A stretch of 36,941 bases of DNA from Hyphomicrobiales bacterium (lineage in GTDB: Bacteria > Pseudomonadota > Alphaproteobacteria > Rhizobiales > Beijerinckiaceae). Positions within the stretch are counted from its first letter, which is position 1; the number at the start of each line of letters is the position of its first letter. The notes below the pieces were generated by a model. The model was given only the letters and a program-made list of their open reading frames with translations, was not told the DNA's origin and made no database searches. Of the stretch, positions 16,477 to 24,374 are shown in pieces. The stretch spans positions 1-36,941 of the forward strand of contig JAQGKD010000092.1 of NCBI GenBank assembly GCA_028290285.1, written 5' to 3'. The position numbers were made by a program, and so were the translations under genes.

Positions 16477-17376
16477 ATGTTCATGCACAACAAGAAGCTT
16501 CAGTATACTGTGCGGGTGGCGGAGCCCAATCCGGTCCTGGCGAGTTTCATGCTGGAGCAGTTTGGCGGCCCGCAAGGCGAGCTTGCAGCAGCCATGCGTT
16601 ATTTCACGCAGGGACTGGCGGAAGACGATGCAGGTCGCAAAGACCTCCTGATGGACATTGCAACGGAGGAACTCAGCCACCTGGAAATTATCGGGAGCAT
16701 CGTTGCGATGCTCAACAAAGGCATCAAGGGTTCGCTCGCGGAAGGCGCTTTGAAGGAAGCCGAGCTGTATCGCTCTTTGAGTGCAGGTTGCAGCAGCCAC
16801 ACGGAAGCGCTTCTTTATGGCGGCGGGCCTTCCCTCACCAACTCGTCTGGCGTGCCGTGGACTGCAGCCTACATAGATTCCATCGGCGACCCCGCATGCG
16901 ACTTGCGGTCAAACATCGCGGCGGAAAGCCGGGCGAAGATTGTCTATGAGCGTTTGATCAACGTCACCGAGGACGTCGGGATCAAGGATGCACTCACCTT
17001 CCTGATGACCCGTGAAATCGCTCATCAGAAGTCGTTCGAAAAGGCGTTGTACGCGATGGAGCCGAACTTCCCGCCCGGAAAGCTCCCGGGCATGCCTGAA
17101 TTTGCTGACCTCTATGTCAACACGTCGAAGGGCGATGGAGACGTGGACGGTCCCTGGAATTCCGGCGAGCAATGGAGGCGCCTGGAGGACGTGGAAGGGT
17201 CCATTCCGCTGGATGGCGGCGATGGGATGGCGTCGGTGAAGCTGAGTGCCACGGAGAAGAAGGCTGCCGATGCCCTTTTCATGAGGACCATGTCCGATCC
17301 TGAAAGCAATCCTCTGACGGGCGCCGACCTTGGCGCGGGGCCGGGTGCCGGCAACACGTCCGTGCCCAAAGAGTGA
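16477..17376 (+). CDS. Manganese catalase (non-haem)
   Basis: Breaks down hydrogen peroxide at a dimanganese centre in the cytoplasm. The 299 residues form the ferritin-like four-helix fold with all metal ligands visible: Glu35 (GGPQGELAAAM), Glu65 and His68 (TEELSHLE), Glu150 (AAESRAKI) and His183 (REIAHQKSF). The positions closely match those of characterised Mn catalases. The C-terminal tail (about 225-299) is polar and Gly/Asp-rich, as in Rhizobiales members. GGGAG upstream serves either ATG 16477 or the in-frame ATG 16483. The gene stands alone; the preceding 227 bases separate it from the divergent ABC exporter. A hairpin follows. The nearby DUF892 fragment is also a ferritin-like stress protein. 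Confidence 0.95.
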   Translation: MFMHNKKLQYTVRVAEPNPVLASFMLEQFGGPQGELAAAMRYFTQGLAEDDAGRKDLLMDIATEELSHLEIIGSIVAMLNKGIKGSLAEGALKEAELYRSLSAGCSSHTEALLYGGGPSLTNSSGVPWTAAYIDSIGDPACDLRSNIAAESRAKIVYERLINVTEDVGIKDALTFLMTREIAHQKSFEKALYAMEPNFPPGKLPGMPEFADLYVNTSKGDGDVDGPWNSGEQWRRLEDVEGSIPLDGGDGMASVKLSATEKKAADALFMRTMSDPESNPLTGADLGAGPGAGNTSVPKE

Positions 17377-17400
17377 CTGCGGCTTGTCGCGGGCGTCAAA

Positions 17401-17427
17401 GAGAACCCCGGCGTTGCTGGGGTTCTC
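17401..17427. terminator. Hairpin between convergent genes, probable terminator
   Basis: Perfect 9-bp inverted repeat (GAGAACCCC, 9-base loop, GGGGTTCTC) 24 bases after the Mn catalase stop. On the minus strand it is followed by TTTGA, on the plus strand by AATAAC. It may act in both directions for catalase and the DUF892 remnant. Confidence 0.6.
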
Positions 17428-17461
17428 AATAACGCTTTCCTGAAGCCAGCGGCGATCCTCG

Positions 17462-17719
17462 TCATCGATCTGCTTGCACACCCCGCGCCCTCAAGCTCAG
17501 AAACTGTTTCGTATTTTCTGCAACATTGGCGCTGATCCATTCCGCCATGCGCTCTTCTTCTTCTTCCAGCGACTGGCGTAGAAGGCCCTCGGCGTTCGTC
17601 TCCCCAAAGGCCTCTGCCATGGCAATCAAGGATTTATAGGCGCCGATTTCGTAGTTCTCGAACGCCAGATTTGCGAAGGTATTCTTCAGGACTTCATCGT
17701 CGGCAGGGATATGCGCCAT
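17462..17719 (-). pseudogene. Truncated DUF892 (YciE-like ferritin-fold) gene, C-terminal half
   Basis: An 85-residue frame whose sequence (DDEVLKNTFANLAFENYEIGAYKSLIAMAEAFG and QSLEEEEERMAEWISANV) matches the second half of the Rhizobiales DUF892 family, normally about 165 residues. The first two helices, with the first set of metal-binding residues, are missing; upstream the homologous sequence ends near the ATG and no other frame continues it. It could still be translated from ATG 17719 as a half-protein, but a complete ferritin-like bundle cannot form from a single chain. Most likely a 5'-truncated gene. It faces the intact Mn catalase, another ferritin-fold peroxide-defence protein. Confidence 0.75.
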
Positions 17720-18029
17720 AGCGCTCGAGGAAGGCTATCTGGTCGGACCAAAATTCGTGTCGGTTCGAAGGCGCTGCGCGCGAGCGCTTTGAATCTTGTG
17801 CCATCGCCAGTGGCACTCGGGCCGATACGTGCGATTTCGCACGCCCATTTGATTCAATACCAAAACTTATACCCGCTGACGTAAACTGAATTGCACATTT
17901 GGTGAGCAAATCTTTCTACTAGTGCCGAGCAGCAGGTCTCACGCGGTCCGGCCCAGGAAAAGTCGGACGAGCGCGGCCCGGTTCTGTGGGTCCCGGCCGC
18001 GGTTGTAGTCCTTTGGGAAAGGGGGGAAC
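17720..18029. other. Gap between the DUF892 fragment and DUF6894 gene
   Basis: About 310 bases with no supported gene. It contains a short inverted repeat (ATTTG, 5-base loop, CAAAT at 17897-17911) about 120 bases before the DUF6894 start that might be a regulator site. The missing 5' half of the DUF892 gene was looked for here and not found. Confidence 0.4.
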
Positions 18030-18266
18030 ATGAGGTATTTCTTCCATTTGCGCTTCGCGGAGGCTCTTGTGAGAGACTCAAGCGGTGAACGAGTTCATGA
18101 AAGCGAGTTGCTGGACATGGCCGTTGGAAATGCTCGCGAGTTGCTGCGAAGCAACAAGATCTCGGTTCGTTCCTGGCTCGGAATGAGCTATGAAATAGCT
18201 GATCATCGTGGAGCACTCGTCCTTTCCGTGCCTTTCACAAAAGCCTTAGACGTAGCTTTGGAATAA
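18030..18266 (+). CDS. DUF6894 family small protein
   Basis: A 78-residue protein with the family pattern: it begins MRYFFHLRFAEALVRDSSG, has a central helix rich in A/R (AVGNARELLRS), and ends with EIADHRGALVLSVPFTKAL. These small proteins are abundant in Bradyrhizobium and Methylobacterium relatives, often beside stress genes; function unknown. The start is well supported by GGAAAGGGGGGAAC immediately upstream. No membrane segment or signal peptide. Confidence 0.82.
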   Translation: MRYFFHLRFAEALVRDSSGERVHESELLDMAVGNARELLRSNKISVRSWLGMSYEIADHRGALVLSVPFTKALDVALE

Positions 18267-18386
18267 CTCATCCTTGCAGTTACCCGAGAATTGGCGTCGT
18301 TCATCCAGGCGCCGAGTGCGAGGAACTAGAAGCCCTGGTCCTTCGTCTTTGTTCGCGGTCGCAAACGACTCGACAGGATCTCGGCC

Positions 18387-18769
18387 GCCGCGAAGGAGTA
18401 CATCCTCAGGATGACGCCCGTTAGGTTGGCGCCGCATTTCATCCAGACCACACTGGGAGATCCGATCTTCGATATTTTTTTGCCGTGCTCCTGCTCTCAT
18501 CGTGATCGTGGGCCCATCGACCATCCATGGACGACAGTCGATTGCTCTCTGGCGGCGGAGAACCTGATGCTTGCGGCACGGGCCTCTGGCCTCTGCACCT
18601 GCTGGATCGGCTTGGCGCATGGATGGCTCGCCATGCAGGAGGGCAAGGCCGTCCCGGGATTGAGCGCGGATCAGAGGGCCGTCGCGCTATCATCGTAGGT
18701 CACCCCAAGAGTGAGCCTGCGGAGTGGTGTGGCGAAAGCCAGAGATCCGTTGGATGGGCGCCTGAGTAG
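18387..18769 (+). pseudogene. Nitroreductase-family pseudogene with several frameshifts
   Basis: Pieces of one nitroreductase are spread over different frames: MTPVRLAPHFIQTTLGDPIF (from 18414) in one frame, then FFCRAPALIVI (about 18475-18507) in a second, then back to the first for GPIDHPWTTVDCSLAAENLM and LAARASGLCTCWIGLAHG, then AIIVGHPKSEPAEW (about 18690-18730) in a third, ending at 18769. The order of the pieces is that of the C-terminal two thirds of the family (substrate lid, APALIVI strand, the NLxLAAxxxGLxxCWIG helix and the final IIVGHPK strand). The N-terminal FMN-binding part is not recognisable. At least three frameshifts make it non-functional, unless the sequence has errors. 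Confidence 0.75.
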
Positions 18770-18942
18770 CGACGTGGACGCAGCGCCACACCGCAGGACT
18801 TCCTGCGACTCTCGCTCGGGCGGATCGCGTCGCTCTAGCGACCGCAAGGTCTCGAATGTATAGCGCTTGGCTTCCCTCCTGCGACTTCTCGTGAGACGAT
18901 CCCCCGGCGTCTCCTGTTGAGGCACAAGCCGGAGTGATTCCC

Positions 18943-19443
18943 ATGAAGCATTTTATCTACCTCACCATCTCGGCGATGGCTGCATCGACTCTACTCCTGG
19001 CTTCAGCCGCGCAGGCTGCCGAATATATGGCGAAGACTCCATTTCAACTGTCGCGCGCGTTTTCACCCGGCGTCATTACACAGGGAGGAAAGACCGTCTG
19101 GGTCGCCGGCCAGACGGCCACGCAGGACAGCGCAGGCAAGGACATTTCCAATAATTTTGAAGCGCAGGCGCACCAGACCTTTGCACAGGTCGATCAAGTG
19201 CTGAAGAACGCAGGCGGCAGTTTGGCCAACGTGGTGCAAATGACGGTCTTCATCAAGGAATCCCGCTATGGAGATCGCTTCGTCGAGATCAGGAAGGACA
19301 AGTTCCAGAATGGCAATTATCCCGGCAGCGCACTCATCACCGTCACGAACTTTGCCAGACCAGGGATCGAGATCGAAATACAAGCCGTTGGCGTGATCGG
19401 TGACGAATGCTCTGAAGAAAAGAAGTGTTCCGCTTCGAAATAA
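18943..19443 (+). CDS. Exported RidA/YjgF-family protein
   Basis: A 166-residue RidA-like protein with an N-terminal signal peptide (about 1-26, ending ASAAQAAE), so it acts in the periplasm, unlike the cytoplasmic RidA enamine/imine deaminases. The fold is recognised from FSPGVITQGGKTVWVAGQTATQDSAGKDI, the central helix FEAQAHQTFAQVDQVLKNAGGSLANVVQMTVFI and the end PGSALITVTNFARPGIEIEIQAVGV. The classical substrate Arg region reads ARPGIEIEIQ instead of PxxxxVEI with the usual Arg placement, so deaminase activity is unsure. ATG 18943 is chosen for GGAG eight bases upstream. A hairpin follows the gene. Confidence 0.88.
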   Translation: MKHFIYLTISAMAASTLLLASAAQAAEYMAKTPFQLSRAFSPGVITQGGKTVWVAGQTATQDSAGKDISNNFEAQAHQTFAQVDQVLKNAGGSLANVVQMTVFIKESRYGDRFVEIRKDKFQNGNYPGSALITVTNFARPGIEIEIQAVGVIGDECSEEKKCSASK

Positions 19444-19463
19444 GGGCAGCCTTGCGAGCCGTA

Positions 19464-19491
19464 CCCGGTCCGGGTCGTCAACCGGGCCGGG
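19464..19491. terminator. GC-rich hairpin after the RidA-like gene
   Basis: A 10-bp stem (CCCGGTCCGG with CCGGGCCGGG, one G-T pair) and 8-base loop, 20 bases after the RidA stop and between convergent genes. There is no T-run, so it is a terminator candidate only. Confidence 0.45.
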
Positions 19492-19540
19492 TTGCGGCCG
19501 CGTGTGAGGAGAGGCGATTCTGGCTCAGGCCCGCGCTCTT

Positions 19541-20041
19541 CTAGCCCGGCTCTCGCGCGAGAAGGCTCTCCAGGGCATCGAGTAGCGGCGCCTGGCCGGG
19601 AAGAATTTTCTGCCGCGCTATGGGAAGGGAAAACCATGCGGCGCGGTCAACCTCAGGAAAGGCAACAATACGTGCGCTCCTTGGCGGCCATTCCATTTCA
19701 AACGTGCCGCTGCGAAACCCCTTTAAGTCGAAATCGCCCTCTATCGCGAAGGCATCGACCACCTTACCGCCACGCTGCCGAATTCGGCCTAATGGCTGAA
19801 GCGTGCCTTCCGGTACGGAGCCGAGTTCTTCCCTGAATTCCCGGCGGGCAGCCTCCTCGCTCGTCTCGTGCTCGTTGAGTTCGCCCTTGGGTATTGACCA
19901 GGCACCAATGTCCTTGTGTCGCCAGAAGGGGCCACCAGGATGGACGAGGAGTACGACGAGTTGCCCATCTCCTACATTGTACATGAGGAGACCTGCCGAC
20001 ATGCGGCGAGCGCTAGCGCGCGCGTGCAGCCTCGTCATCAT
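19541..20041 (-). CDS. NUDIX hydrolase
   Basis: A 166-residue NUDIX protein. The Nudix box GX5EX7REUXEEXG is complete from Gly53 (GELNEHETSEEAARREFREE to Gly74). Upstream features SAGLLMYNVGDGQLVVLLVHPGGPFW and IGAWSIPKGE match the group of diadenosine-polyphosphate/nucleotide-like NUDIX enzymes common in alphaproteobacteria. It hydrolyses a nucleoside diphosphate-linked substrate with Mg2+; the substrate is not predictable. The first ~28 bases overlap the end of the neighbouring small gene, so they are coupled; ATG 20002 is a shorter alternative start. Confidence 0.9.
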   Translation of the reverse strand: MMTRLHARASARRMSAGLLMYNVGDGQLVVLLVHPGGPFWRHKDIGAWSIPKGELNEHETSEEAARREFREELGSVPEGTLQPLGRIRQRGGKVVDAFAIEGDFDLKGFRSGTFEMEWPPRSARIVAFPEVDRAAWFSLPIARQKILPGQAPLLDALESLLAREPG

Positions 20042-20279
20042 CGTCGGCTGTCAGGATCGCGACGATGTCTCCTTGGATGCTCTTGAGAGGTTCGCCGGCC
20101 CCGAAAATATCGGCATCGCCAGCGAGCCACATGGATGCTTCCTCTACTTCGGAGACAGTGGGATGCAGATCCAAAATCGCCAGCAATTTGGATTCTTCCA
20201 ATGTGCCGAATATTCGCGTGACGTCTTCAACAGTCGCTATTACGCCAGAAGCCGTCGCAGCCGTGGAGTCTTTTGCCAT
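20013..20279 (-). CDS. Small acidic hypothetical protein
   Basis: An 88-residue protein without membrane segments. It has TVEDVTRIFGTLEESKLLAILDLHPTVSEVEEASMWLAGD followed by a short acidic end (ADDDDEAARAR). ESKLLAILDLHPT...EVEEASMWLAGD looks like a compact three-helix domain; I do not know its family. ATG 20279 with GGAGG upstream is preferred over an open frame to 20303. It overlaps the NUDIX gene by 29 bases and probably shares its transcript. Confidence 0.6.
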   Translation of the reverse strand: MAKDSTAATASGVIATVEDVTRIFGTLEESKLLAILDLHPTVSEVEEASMWLAGDADIFGAGEPLKSIQGDIVAILTADDDDEAARAR

Positions 20280-20427
20280 GGGCCGATTCTCCTCCCCCCG
20301 CAATATGCAGAGGTTACGGTTGTCAAATTCTGCACTTCGCCAACTGATCTGAACGTGAGGATGTGAGGCGCGGATCGATGTGGATCAAATCCGGCGAAAC
20401 ATTTCATCCTACTTGCGAGCGAATAGG

Positions 20428-20847
20428 TCAACGATGGTGCGCTGACACGGCGCGCAGCACCTCACCGGACAATTCCTTGCCGAGGTTATGGGAGATGTCG
20501 CCGAGGCTCAGCATCCCAACTATCTCCTTGTGCTCATCGACGACTGGCAGCCTGCGGACCTTCTTGGTTTCCATGGTTTTGATAGCGGAAGCCAAGTCAT
20601 CCTCGGGTGCGCAATGCAAGACTGTCTTCGTCATAACGTCCTGCGCTGCCAATTTGCTGATCTCTCCATCCGTCGTCACCGCCCGGCATGCGATATCTCG
20701 ATCGGTTACGATGCCGACGAGCTTGCGGCCTGCGCGGATTGGAATCGCGCCGACGTCGCTGTCTCGCATACGCTTTGCGATTTCTTTGACGGGCGTGCCT
20801 GGCTCGAGACATAGAGTTCCTTTGTGCATCGCGTCTTTGACTTTCAT
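20428..20847 (-). CDS. CBS-domain pair protein
   Basis: A 139-residue stand-alone pair of CBS domains: MKVKDAMHKGTLCLEPGTPV...DSDVGAIPI...GIVTDRDIACRAV (CBS1, about 1-60) and DVMTKTVLHCAPEDDLASAIKTME...RLPVVDEHKEIVGMLSLGDIS (CBS2, about 68-125). Such proteins bind adenine nucleotides and act as energy or redox sensors in the cytoplasm. AGGAG six bases before ATG 20847 supports the start. It is probably a single-gene unit. Confidence 0.92.
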   Translation of the reverse strand: MKVKDAMHKGTLCLEPGTPVKEIAKRMRDSDVGAIPIRAGRKLVGIVTDRDIACRAVTTDGEISKLAAQDVMTKTVLHCAPEDDLASAIKTMETKKVRRLPVVDEHKEIVGMLSLGDISHNLGKELSGEVLRAVSAHHR

Positions 20848-20929
20848 GACAGTCTCCTGGCGGCACCTGGTGCAGCAATCGAACCACTTATCCGGGCGTC
20901 GTCGTTGACATGCGTCAATAAGGGGGCGC

Positions 20930-21264
20930 GTCGATTCATCGGGTGAAAGCTGGGGCTGTGATGTGCCGGAGCAGCAGCGCGATTTCGCGCATCGGCTGAT
21001 GGACGATGCGAAGGTCGGCCTTGTGCACGGGCACTCCTCGTATCATCCCAATCCCATCGAATTTTAGCGAACCAGGGTATCTCGGAGACGGGGCGCAGCG
21101 GTGACGTGCATGCATTGAGCCTTGTGCCTTTGCGGATCGTCCGCTTTCATCTGGAACGTGCGTCGAGCGCGGATGCAACGTTGCTGCTTAACCGGCTACA
21201 GGATTTATGCCAACCGTTCGGCGTCCGAGTGAAACTCGACGGCTCGACCATCATATGTGAAATG
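20930..21264 (+). pseudogene. 3' remnant of a CapA-like (poly-gamma-glutamate synthesis) gene
   Basis: Between 20930 and 21063 one frame reads SWGCDVPEQQRDFAHRLMDD and VGLVHGHSSYHPNPIEF then a stop; HGHSSYHPxxIE is the metal-site motif of the CapA metallophosphatase-like family. After a frameshift, 21106-21264 reads LVPLRIVRFHLERASSADAT then LLNRLQDLCQPFGVRVKLDGS, which matches the C-terminal end of the same family. About 40 codons between are scrambled and the first two thirds of the gene are absent. The remnant lies between the CBS gene and the YeiH gene. The second piece could be mistaken for a small intact gene. Confidence 0.75.
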
Positions 21265-21268
21265 GGGA

Positions 21269-22306
21269 TCAAGCGAATTTCAGTCCGCTTGCCACCACGA
21301 CAAGGATGACGAGCGTCGTTCCCGTAACAATGGCGACGTGGCGCCATCCCAGCCGCGTAATGGCGGTGACGGACGTGCCGAGCCCCAGCGCGGCCATGGC
21401 GACGAGCAGGCCCCAGGTCGAGATGAAACCGGCCGCGCTTTTCAGCGGCGCATAGAGGGCCCCCGCGCCAGGATCCAGGGGGGCGAAGCTGTTCACCAGG
21501 CAAAGCGCCAGAAATGCCAGGGCGAAGGCCGGCACCGGCACTTTAGCCTTTGGGCCCTCCTGCACACGGCGCGCGAAGGCATAGCCGATTGCGAGGATCA
21601 CGGGCAGCAGCAAGAGCACGCGGAAGAGTTTTACCACGACGGCGGCGGCGCCTGCTGTTTCGGATACCGAATAGCCTGCGCCGACGACCTGCGCGACGTC
21701 GTGGATCGTGCCGCCCAGCAGCACGCCTGTCATCAGGTCGTCCATGCCGAGCACATGGGCGAGCGGCGGATAGACGAGCATTGCGACCGTCGAGAGCAGG
21801 TTGACGCCGACGATGACGAAGACGGTGTCGGCCTCCTTGCCCTTGTAGTCGGGCAGGACGCTTGAGGTCGCGAGAGCTGCTGACGCGCCGCAGACGGCTG
21901 TGGCCGTTCCCGCCAGCGTACCGAAGGCGTTGGAGAGGCCGAAGAAGCGCGCAAGGCCCACGCCCGCGAAGATCGTCGCAATCATGCCCACGACTACGAT
22001 CAGGGCGCTTGCGAGGCCGAGCGCTGCAATGTCGCCTAGCGCAACACGCAAGCCGAGCAGCGCAACGGCCACCCTCAGGACTCTCGACACGCAATAGCGC
22101 AATCCAGGTGCAAAGAGGGGCCGTGCGGCTAGCGGGTGCAGCCAAATGCCAGCGACCAGCGCGATGACCAGCGCCGGCAAGGGTAGGACGCGCCCAACCA
22201 GCGGTTCGAGGAGGCTCGCCGCAACTGCGAGCGCGAGTGCCAAGGCTATGCCCGGCACGAAGGGTTGCCAGCCTTGCGTCGGGCCGGTCTCTGCCATGGC
22301 TGCCAT
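21269..22306 (-). CDS. yeiH: YeiH-family putative sulfate/sulfite exporter (UPF0324)
   Basis: A 345-residue membrane protein with about ten helices, of the UPF0324/PSE family. Landmarks are YCVSRVLRVAVALLGLRVALGDIAALG, the GTATAVCGASAALATSSVL signature, and VLLGGTIHDVAQVVGAGYSVSE. The family name derives from members tied to sulfonate catabolism, such as the exporter next to taurine-degradation genes, and from regulation of yeiH by the CysB-like YeiE; transport of sulfite or sulfate is proposed. Here it ends a minus-strand operon that starts with cysteine dioxygenase, fitting removal of a sulfur oxyanion. It lies 41 bases after the [2Fe-2S] gene. ATG 22297 is an alternative start. Confidence 0.88.
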   Translation of the reverse strand: MAAMAETGPTQGWQPFVPGIALALALAVAASLLEPLVGRVLPLPALVIALVAGIWLHPLAARPLFAPGLRYCVSRVLRVAVALLGLRVALGDIAALGLASALIVVVGMIATIFAGVGLARFFGLSNAFGTLAGTATAVCGASAALATSSVLPDYKGKEADTVFVIVGVNLLSTVAMLVYPPLAHVLGMDDLMTGVLLGGTIHDVAQVVGAGYSVSETAGAAAVVVKLFRVLLLLPVILAIGYAFARRVQEGPKAKVPVPAFALAFLALCLVNSFAPLDPGAGALYAPLKSAAGFISTWGLLVAMAALGLGTSVTAITRLGWRHVAIVTGTTLVILVVVASGLKFA

Positions 22307-22347
22307 CGGGCGTTTCTCTTTCCGCAGGTCTCGCGGCCGCTATTCTT

Positions 22348-22689
22348 CTAGGCTTTAGCGCGCATGTGCAGGCGTTCGTCTGGCGGGGCGATCTCCGTCA
22401 CGAGATCGCGCACCAGCGCCTTTTTTGGCAAGGGGGCGAGTGTCGTCACCCCTTCCTTGAGCCGCACGGTGCAGGCGTAATCGACCTTGCCGTCGATCAG
22501 CATCATGCATTCCTTGCACGCATTTGCGTTGATGCAGGCGTAGCGAAAGGCGAGCGAGGGGTCGAGCTCCTGCCGCACCGTGCGCAGCCCGTCGAGAATG
22601 GACTGTCCCGGCCCGAAGGCCACTTCGAACGTTTCTATATGTGCGTCCGTGCCGGGCGTGCCGCGCTTGATCTGGAGGGTCGCCTTCAT
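22348..22689 (-). CDS. Orphan [2Fe-2S] protein, N-terminal domain of fumarate reductase iron-sulfur subunit type
   Basis: A 113-residue protein equal to only the N-terminal ferredoxin domain of SdhB/FrdB; the 3Fe-4S/4Fe-4S C-terminal domain is absent. Early residues (SILDGLRTVRQELDPSLAFRYAC) follow the SdhB pattern. Cluster cysteines are probably Cys52, Cys58, Cys61 and Cys73 (CINANACKECM...DYAC). The first gap is five residues instead of the usual four, which is odd. It overlaps the flavoprotein gene stop by four bases (ATGA), so the two form a unit. It likely passes electrons between the flavoprotein and a soluble donor, perhaps the ferredoxin-NADP reductase in the same operon; that is inference. 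Confidence 0.85.
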   Translation of the reverse strand: MKATLQIKRGTPGTDAHIETFEVAFGPGQSILDGLRTVRQELDPSLAFRYACINANACKECMMLIDGKVDYACTVRLKEGVTTLAPLPKKALVRDLVTEIAPPDERLHMRAKA

Positions 22690-24374
22690 GCGCTCACCTT
22701 TTTTGAAATGGGTTCGCTTCGTCCGAGCCTGGTCTCGCCGCCGGACAGGCTCACGATCTGGTTGAGGGTCCAGGCCTCGTCGAGTCCCGGATGGTCGTCG
22801 CGCTGATGCGCGCCGCGGCTCTCGGTGCGTGCGAGAGCGGGAACCGCCACGGCCTTGGCGACCTGCAACATGTTGCGCAGGTCGAGCCAGTCGATCAGCA
22901 GGGGATCGAAGCTCTCGCCGGTGGAGGGCGGTGTGGCACCGAGTTCGGCCGACATGCGGTCGATTTCGGCGATGGCCTCGAGGAGCTTCTCTTCCGTGCG
23001 GAAAGGGCCGACCTTGTCGGCCATGAGGGCCTGCAGATCCGTGACGGCAACCGCGAGGTTCGGCACATCGCGCTTATCGCCAGAGCGGAGCAGGCTGACC
23101 GCAGGGGCAGCGGCTTCGTCCGGCCAGCTCGACTTTTCGCGCAACGCATTCTTGGCGGCGCTCTGTCCTGCGCGCGCTCCAAAGACGAAGGCTTCGGTGA
23201 TCGCATTGCCCGATAGGCGGTTTGCGCCATTCGCGCCGCCGACGGCCTCGCCGCAGGCATAGAGACCGGCAATTCCCGTCTGCAGCGCCTCGTCCACTCG
23301 AATGCCGCCCATATGGTAATGCGCGATGGGCGCGACTTCGACGAGCTGTTGGGTCAGGTCGATGCCGTTGGCGACGAGCTTGTCGATGACGGGGCCGAAG
23401 GAGCGGCGGAGCTCGGACTCGGGGATGTGCCTGAAGCTGAGGTAGGCGCCGCCCGCCGGAGATCCGCGTCCTGCTTCGACTTCCTTCGAGATCGCGTAGG
23501 TCGCGCGATCTCGCGTCAGCACATAATTGCCGTCGCTGCGCGCATCGGCATTGGCATAGTCGTCTTCAAACTCGTGAAGGTCGCTGTTGAGCAGCTTGCC
23601 GCCCAGCTTGTAGCGAAAGGGGTCCCACATGATCGGGTCCATGCCCACGAGACGCGGCGCGAGATGGCCAATGGGGAAGAACTGAACGAATTCCATGTCG
23701 ATCAGTTCCGCGCCCGCGCGCAGTGCGAGTGCATAGCCGTCGCCGCCCATGTTCAGGGAGGCGCTGTTGCGGCGATAGAGCCGCGTCAGGCCGCCCGTCG
23801 CGATGATGACGGAGCGCGCGGCAATGGTGACCGGCTCGCCCGTGGGAAGATGCACGGCCACCGCGCCACAGGCCCGTCCGTCGTGCACCACGATGTCGAC
23901 AATGGCGAGATCTCCCACGCGACGGATGCCGCTGGCAAGGTTGAGCTGCGTGCGAAGGGTTTTCGAGACGGCGGGGCCGGTCGAGAGCACGTCGACATAG
24001 ACGCAGCGCGGACGGTCGTGGCCGGGCGCCTGCACCTGCGCGATATGCTCGCCGTTGCGGGCCCAGCCGACTTTCCACGCATCCATTTCGCGAATGCGCG
24101 CCGGGCCTTCCTGGCAGACCATGGTCGCCAGACGTTCGTCGCAAAGACCGCGGCCTGCCGCGAGCGTATCGGAGAGATGATACTCCCAAGAATCCGGAGC
24201 CTGCTCGCCGAGTGCGGCTGCGACCGTCATCTGCGCCATGACGGTTGCGCCGCCACGGCCGATCAGGCTTCGGTCGGCCAGCAGCACGGAGGCGCCTGCG
24301 CGCGCCGCTTCAAGCGCCGCATACATGCCTGCGCCGCCTGCGCCGATCACCAGGACATCGGTTTCAAGATGCAT
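22686..24374 (-). CDS. Fumarate reductase/succinate dehydrogenase-like FAD flavoprotein
   Basis: A 562-residue FAD protein of the SdhA/FrdA/NadB superfamily. The dinucleotide motif [19 protein letters not shown] is at 9-27, with [14 protein letters not shown] for FAD attachment region; there is no clear HHxT-type histidine for covalent FAD. The second FAD block is [13 protein letters not shown] and [29 protein letters not shown] (about 395-430). The active-site Arg/His set of fumarate reductases cannot be assigned with confidence. It overlaps the oxoprolinase gene by 11 bases and the [2Fe-2S] gene by four. It probably oxidises or reduces an alpha,beta-unsaturated or succinate-like acid, or an imino acid, in the pathway coded here. 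An adenylylsulfate-reductase role is less likely: no AprB partner is present. Confidence 0.88.
   Translation of the reverse strand: MHLETDVLVIGAGGAGMYAALEAARAGASVLLADRSLIGRGGATVMAQMTVAAALGEQAPDSWEYHLSDTLAAGRGLCDERLATMVCQEGPARIREMDAWKVGWARNGEHIAQVQAPGHDRPRCVYVDVLSTGPAVSKTLRTQLNLASGIRRVGDLAIVDIVVHDGRACGAVAVHLPTGEPVTIAARSVIIATGGLTRLYRRNSASLNMGGDGYALALRAGAELIDMEFVQFFPIGHLAPRLVGMDPIMWDPFRYKLGGKLLNSDLHEFEDDYANADARSDGNYVLTRDRATYAISKEVEAGRGSPAGGAYLSFRHIPESELRRSFGPVIDKLVANGIDLTQQLVEVAPIAHYHMGGIRVDEALQTGIAGLYACGEAVGGANGANRLSGNAITEAFVFGARAGQSAAKNALREKSSWPDEAAAPAVSLLRSGDKRDVPNLAVAVTDLQALMADKVGPFRTEEKLLEAIAEIDRMSAELGATPPSTGESFDPLLIDWLDLRNMLQVAKAVAVPALARTESRGAHQRDDHPGLDEAWTLNQIVSLSGGETRLGRSEPISKKVSA

Noticed and set aside
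21106..21309. A 67-codon frame that looks like a small intact gene
   Set aside because: Its protein matches the C-terminal block of the CapA family and the preceding block lies in another frame just upstream, so it is better read as part of a pseudogene.
22686..24374. Adenylylsulfate reductase alpha subunit as the identity of the flavoprotein
   Set aside because: The sulfur context makes it tempting, but there is no AprB-like 4Fe-4S gene and the sequence reads as the general fumarate-reductase group.
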